A DNA stretch of 64,000 bases from Sipunculus nudus (taxonomy: Eukaryota; Annelida; Sipuncula; Golfingiida; Sipunculidae): positions 63,492,159 through 63,556,158 of the forward strand of contig CM049313.1 in assembly GCA_026874595.1 (NCBI GenBank). Direction: 5' to 3'. The translations under genes were made by a program, and so were the position numbers. Within the stretch, counting starts at the first letter, position 1. Every line of letters starts with the position of its first letter. This document shows positions 61,081 to 64,000 of this stretch, in pieces. The notes beneath the pieces are model-generated. The model saw nothing but the letters and a program-made list of their open reading frames with translations. It searched no databases and was not told where the DNA came from.

Positions 61081-62078
61081 TCTGATTGTCAGGCAAGACT
61101 CAAAGCAACAAAAACAAGAGACAAAAAGGCCACACACAGTAGACTGGCTATATTTACTAACAGTTTACAATATTATTTGAGGCCAAAAATACCATGCCCT
61201 ATGCAGAAAGAAAAGTGAAAAGTACACACAATACACCGATGCTTAATCATGTGCATTCATATTACAAAATAAAATCTTACCATAATGTGATTGGAAATTC
61301 AATTACTTTGGAAATATTTTTTAGCATTACCGTGTTTGATTTCATGATACACAGCCAAAGGATCTTGGTACACATATATTTCTATTTTTATTTAACTTAC
61401 ATAACTCTATACATGAAGACTAGTGTTATATCTACTCATATAAACCAATTTATTTTATGATTACTGTCACTTAGCTTTATTACAATTCATTGTGCTCTAC
61501 AACTAAGCAATTCCTCCTATTTAACTTACAGACGAGAGAAATCAAGAATTTCCTAAATTATACTACTTTTGTAAATTAAAGTCATTTATGATTATATTTC
61601 TCATAACAGAGGAAATATGAACTTGAAATTTGTGATATAATAACCTGAACACGATCACTTTATATAAGCAAAATTACTAATACAACTACATGACTGATTT
61701 AATTAAGGTCATTGATAACTAAATTCAAAACATATCAAATCAAGATCTAGGGATACATTTAATGAGATCAACTTTCCAGCAAGGAGCAATTTATAAAGCT
61801 TAACCAAAAGTGTTAAAAAAACTTAAATCCAGATACAATTTCAAACTGGCATGTCCGGGTTTAATTAAGAGTTCTTTTGTTGTTGTCTTTGAATTTCTCT
61901 GATTTACCTGACTTGAAAAGTTGTGAAATATGAGTCTGAAGACAACAAGCCTACCATGTTAATTATTAAGTCCTAAAACATTTTAATTAGGTCCAGTGAT
62001 CTATACATTTATAGATGGTAGTTAAAGAACACAATACATGAATGAACTGATCGCAAATATTCTTCAGCATTGTCCTTC
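61081..62078. other. AT-rich intron, nothing recognised
   Basis: Short open frames (61036-61218, 61194-61460) without family resemblance. Confidence 0.5.
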
Positions 62079-62086
62079 ATTACAGT

Positions 62087-62448
62087 AAGGGCTGTAGGTA
62101 ATATATCGATATATCGATACGAATCGATACACGGCGTCGATATGATAACCGAAATGCGTTGAATGCTGTATTGGTCGTATCGATTGATTGCTAATGAATA
62201 AGGATATAACTCTTACTTTAATATAACCATGACGATTTATTTATCTAAATGCACTGTACATTTGTTGCTTTGGCTTTTAAGACCTGTCAATAAATGTATA
62301 TACGCATGCACGTCAGTACTTCCATAACAAGCAGGCGCATGTGAGCGATAAAAAAAGAATGATACTGACGTTCCTCTTTATTAATGAAATCGCTATTCAA
62401 ATCACATATTGTTATTAGGAATAAGGTACATTCACGTATATATCCTAT

Positions 62449-62537
<89 letters not shown>

Positions 62538-63118
62538 TCAATTCTGTGACATGAGCAGGGCACTTATTCGCTTTTGATAAATCATTTTATCTCTAACTTT
62601 TTTTTATTTACACAGTTGGTCAAAGGTTACTTGGAACTCCCGCGTTCGACAATAGATGTAAAATAAATGGTTAAAGCCTGGGGACAAATCCTGTACAAAT
62701 ATGAGAGTAACTAATGGGATTCATATTTACAGAACAACAGAACAAAACAGTGTAATTACATGACATAAAAAATACAGCCTATGAACCTCCCCAACAAATG
62801 TAATGAAGTGTTTGTGCATATTGGGGGGGATGAAAAAGGCTTTTTGTTAGTCTTGATAAGATAGAATTTGATAATTAAAATCAACTGGTCTGTTTTATTT
62901 ATTTAACATCAAGCTTAAGCTGCTTAAGAGCATAGCATAGCATACTAAATACGTGGTATGTTAAAATAAAAAAAAACATATAAACACAAGAAACAGAACA
63001 TTTATCTAGAAATGATATACAAAGAAAAATGAAACGTATCGTCAATACGTATCGGTATCGAATTAACTGTATCGCAATACGTATTGTATCGGAAGAGGCG
63101 GAACGATACACAGCCCTA
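62087..63118. mobile_element. hAT-type element with TATCGATA subterminal repeats
   Basis: The left end AAGGGCTGTAGGTA and right end CGATACACAGCCCTA are inverted (AGGGCTGT). ATTACAGT (62079-62086) and ATAACAGT (63119-63126) flank it, an 8-bp duplication with one mismatch. Both subterminal regions carry ATCGATAC and CGTATCG copies. 1032 bp, no transposase, with a long (TA)n in the middle. Confidence 0.7.
62452..62536. repeat. Long (TA)n microsatellite
   Basis: About 85 bases of TA with one T interruption, inside the hAT-type element. The minus-strand frame rich in Tyr-Ile (62287-62541) is its by-product. Confidence 0.97.
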
Positions 63119-63186
63119 ATAACAGTACAATTTATCTGTCATCTATCAGTCATGCAATGCTGTAAGTCTGATATATATACATTATT

Positions 63187-63420
63187 GAGCTGGACAGCTG
63201 ATTGATAAAATGCTTGTCTCTCTCAGCGGGCAGCGGGGGTTCGATCCCCAGCATTGCTATGAGAATGGGTTGTAGTAACCTGTTCAAGGTTAGTGGTTTT
63301 CTCTGGATCCTCTGCATGGTGTCCTCCACTCCAACACACTACATAACGCCACCATCTGAGCCATGGAGAGTGCCTCATATTAGACTTTATAACTTGTTGT
63401 ACAGGCTGTGTTATTTAATT
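63187..63420 (+). mobile_element. Probable tRNA-derived SINE of a second family
   Basis: A tRNA-like head with CAGCTGATTGATAAAATGC (degenerate A box) and GGGGGTTCGATCCCC (63236-63250, strong B box), then GGTTTTCTCTGGATCCTCTG, a phrase common in invertebrate SINE bodies. The 3' end is uncertain. Confidence 0.6.
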
Positions 63421-64000
63421 TTATAGTTTAAAACATCAGTGCATGCCTCTGCCAAAACCACTGCTTAGATCTAAACCAAATCTGCCTCAAAACTTTAATT
63501 AACTGTGTCTTGGCCTATACTGGTTAAAATTTCTACAGAATTTTCATTGCTATTCATAGAGAAACTTTGTCAGAGGTAGTTTGTGTTGATATACAAAGAA
63601 GGATACAACCCATATTGAATTTAAGACAGATTTTAAATAACCCAGATGTGATTGTGATCTCCTGGAGGCAGATTTTAAACTTGTCTAGATGATATAAGCT
63701 TGTTCATGTGAGATTGAAATCATTCATAGAATAGCAAAATTGTAATCTCTCCTTGGAAAATTTAAAATCCTTCTCGATTTAAACCTGGGCTGTAATGTGT
63801 ACACTGTGATCTCAGATAGCAAATTTGACAGAGTTGATGTGTTTGAATGAAAATCTCGGAAGATCCAGAATCTTCCATGGAAGAATTCCCATTCTCACTC
63901 TTAGGAGAAAACATGAATCAATTCAAAATATCTCTCGAGTCTCATTTTTCCATGGGTGATATGTGAATTCTGGTTTTTCCCCTGATGAACATAAGGAATT
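63421..64000. other. Intronic or flanking sequence, nothing recognised
   Basis: No exon or repeat boundary was recognised up to the window edge. Confidence 0.5.

Noticed and set aside
62287-62541. Tyr-Ile repeat protein
   Set aside because: Direct translation of a (TA)n microsatellite.

Overview
The window is animal nuclear DNA: AT-rich, almost without coding capacity, and full of microsatellites, minisatellites, tRNA-derived SINEs and DNA transposons. Hairpin-ended repeats of the AGCTCA...TGAGCT type, with tandem-repeat cores and GGAC runs, suggest a lophotrochozoan, most likely a bivalve mollusc. That species call is inference only.

Genes: I can support one protein-coding gene, on the minus strand. 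An exon at 41577-41768 encodes a segment I recognise as the C-terminal region of SCAPER (S-phase cyclin A-associated protein in the ER). A 58-bp exon at 15268-15325 has good splice sites, is open in only one frame, and is phase-compatible with the first. It is probably the next coding exon after an intron of about 26 kb, or another downstream exon. Nearly everything else is intron or flank of this gene. SCAPER is the bystander of the LIM-homeobox gene Islet in a microsyntenic pair conserved across animals, with Islet enhancers reported in Scaper introns. The GC-richer, non-repetitive islands here (540-1060, 5330-5540, 7630-7870, 10850-11060, 13165-13330, 15690-16100, 18210-18450, 20690-20940, 23780-24400, 38160-38660, 39830-40770, 55800-56330, 58320-59130, 60770-61080) are therefore listed as candidate regulatory elements at low confidence.

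Layout: 1-15 kb holds AT-rich intronic or 3' sequence, a 17-bp minisatellite (2.5 kb), two CTCF-like motifs (2406, 5496), a decayed ~27-bp repeat (6.2-6.7 kb) and a SINE with target duplications (8799-9089). 15-28 kb holds the small exon and three minisatellites: 41 bp (16.2-17.3 kb), 50 bp (19.3-20.0 kb) and a 3-kb 28-bp array (25.0-28.0 kb). 28-33 kb holds small TIR elements and an element whose inverted ends are built of GGGGGGCTTTTGTCC subrepeats (31732-32517). 32670-37304 is a hAT element with a perfect 8-bp target duplication, interrupted by a hairpin-ended element (34453-37247). 38-42 kb holds regulatory-looking islands and the SCAPER exon. 43.7-53.7 kb is a 10-kb nest of one mobile family: tandem monomers with the palindrome GGTGGCGCCACC, split by a 5.25-kb head-to-tail dimeric element whose empty site survives in a duplicated copy. 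54-64 kb holds a pogo-like MITE, two more hAT-type elements (one carrying a SINE), a decayed ~31-bp repeat, islands and a third SINE.

The main candidate for something undescribed is the 43.7-53.7 kb nest and its relative at 34.5-37.2 kb: a repeat family with a Helitron/Helentron-like structure, apparent rolling-circle-type concatemers, and one palindrome kept across otherwise different monomers.
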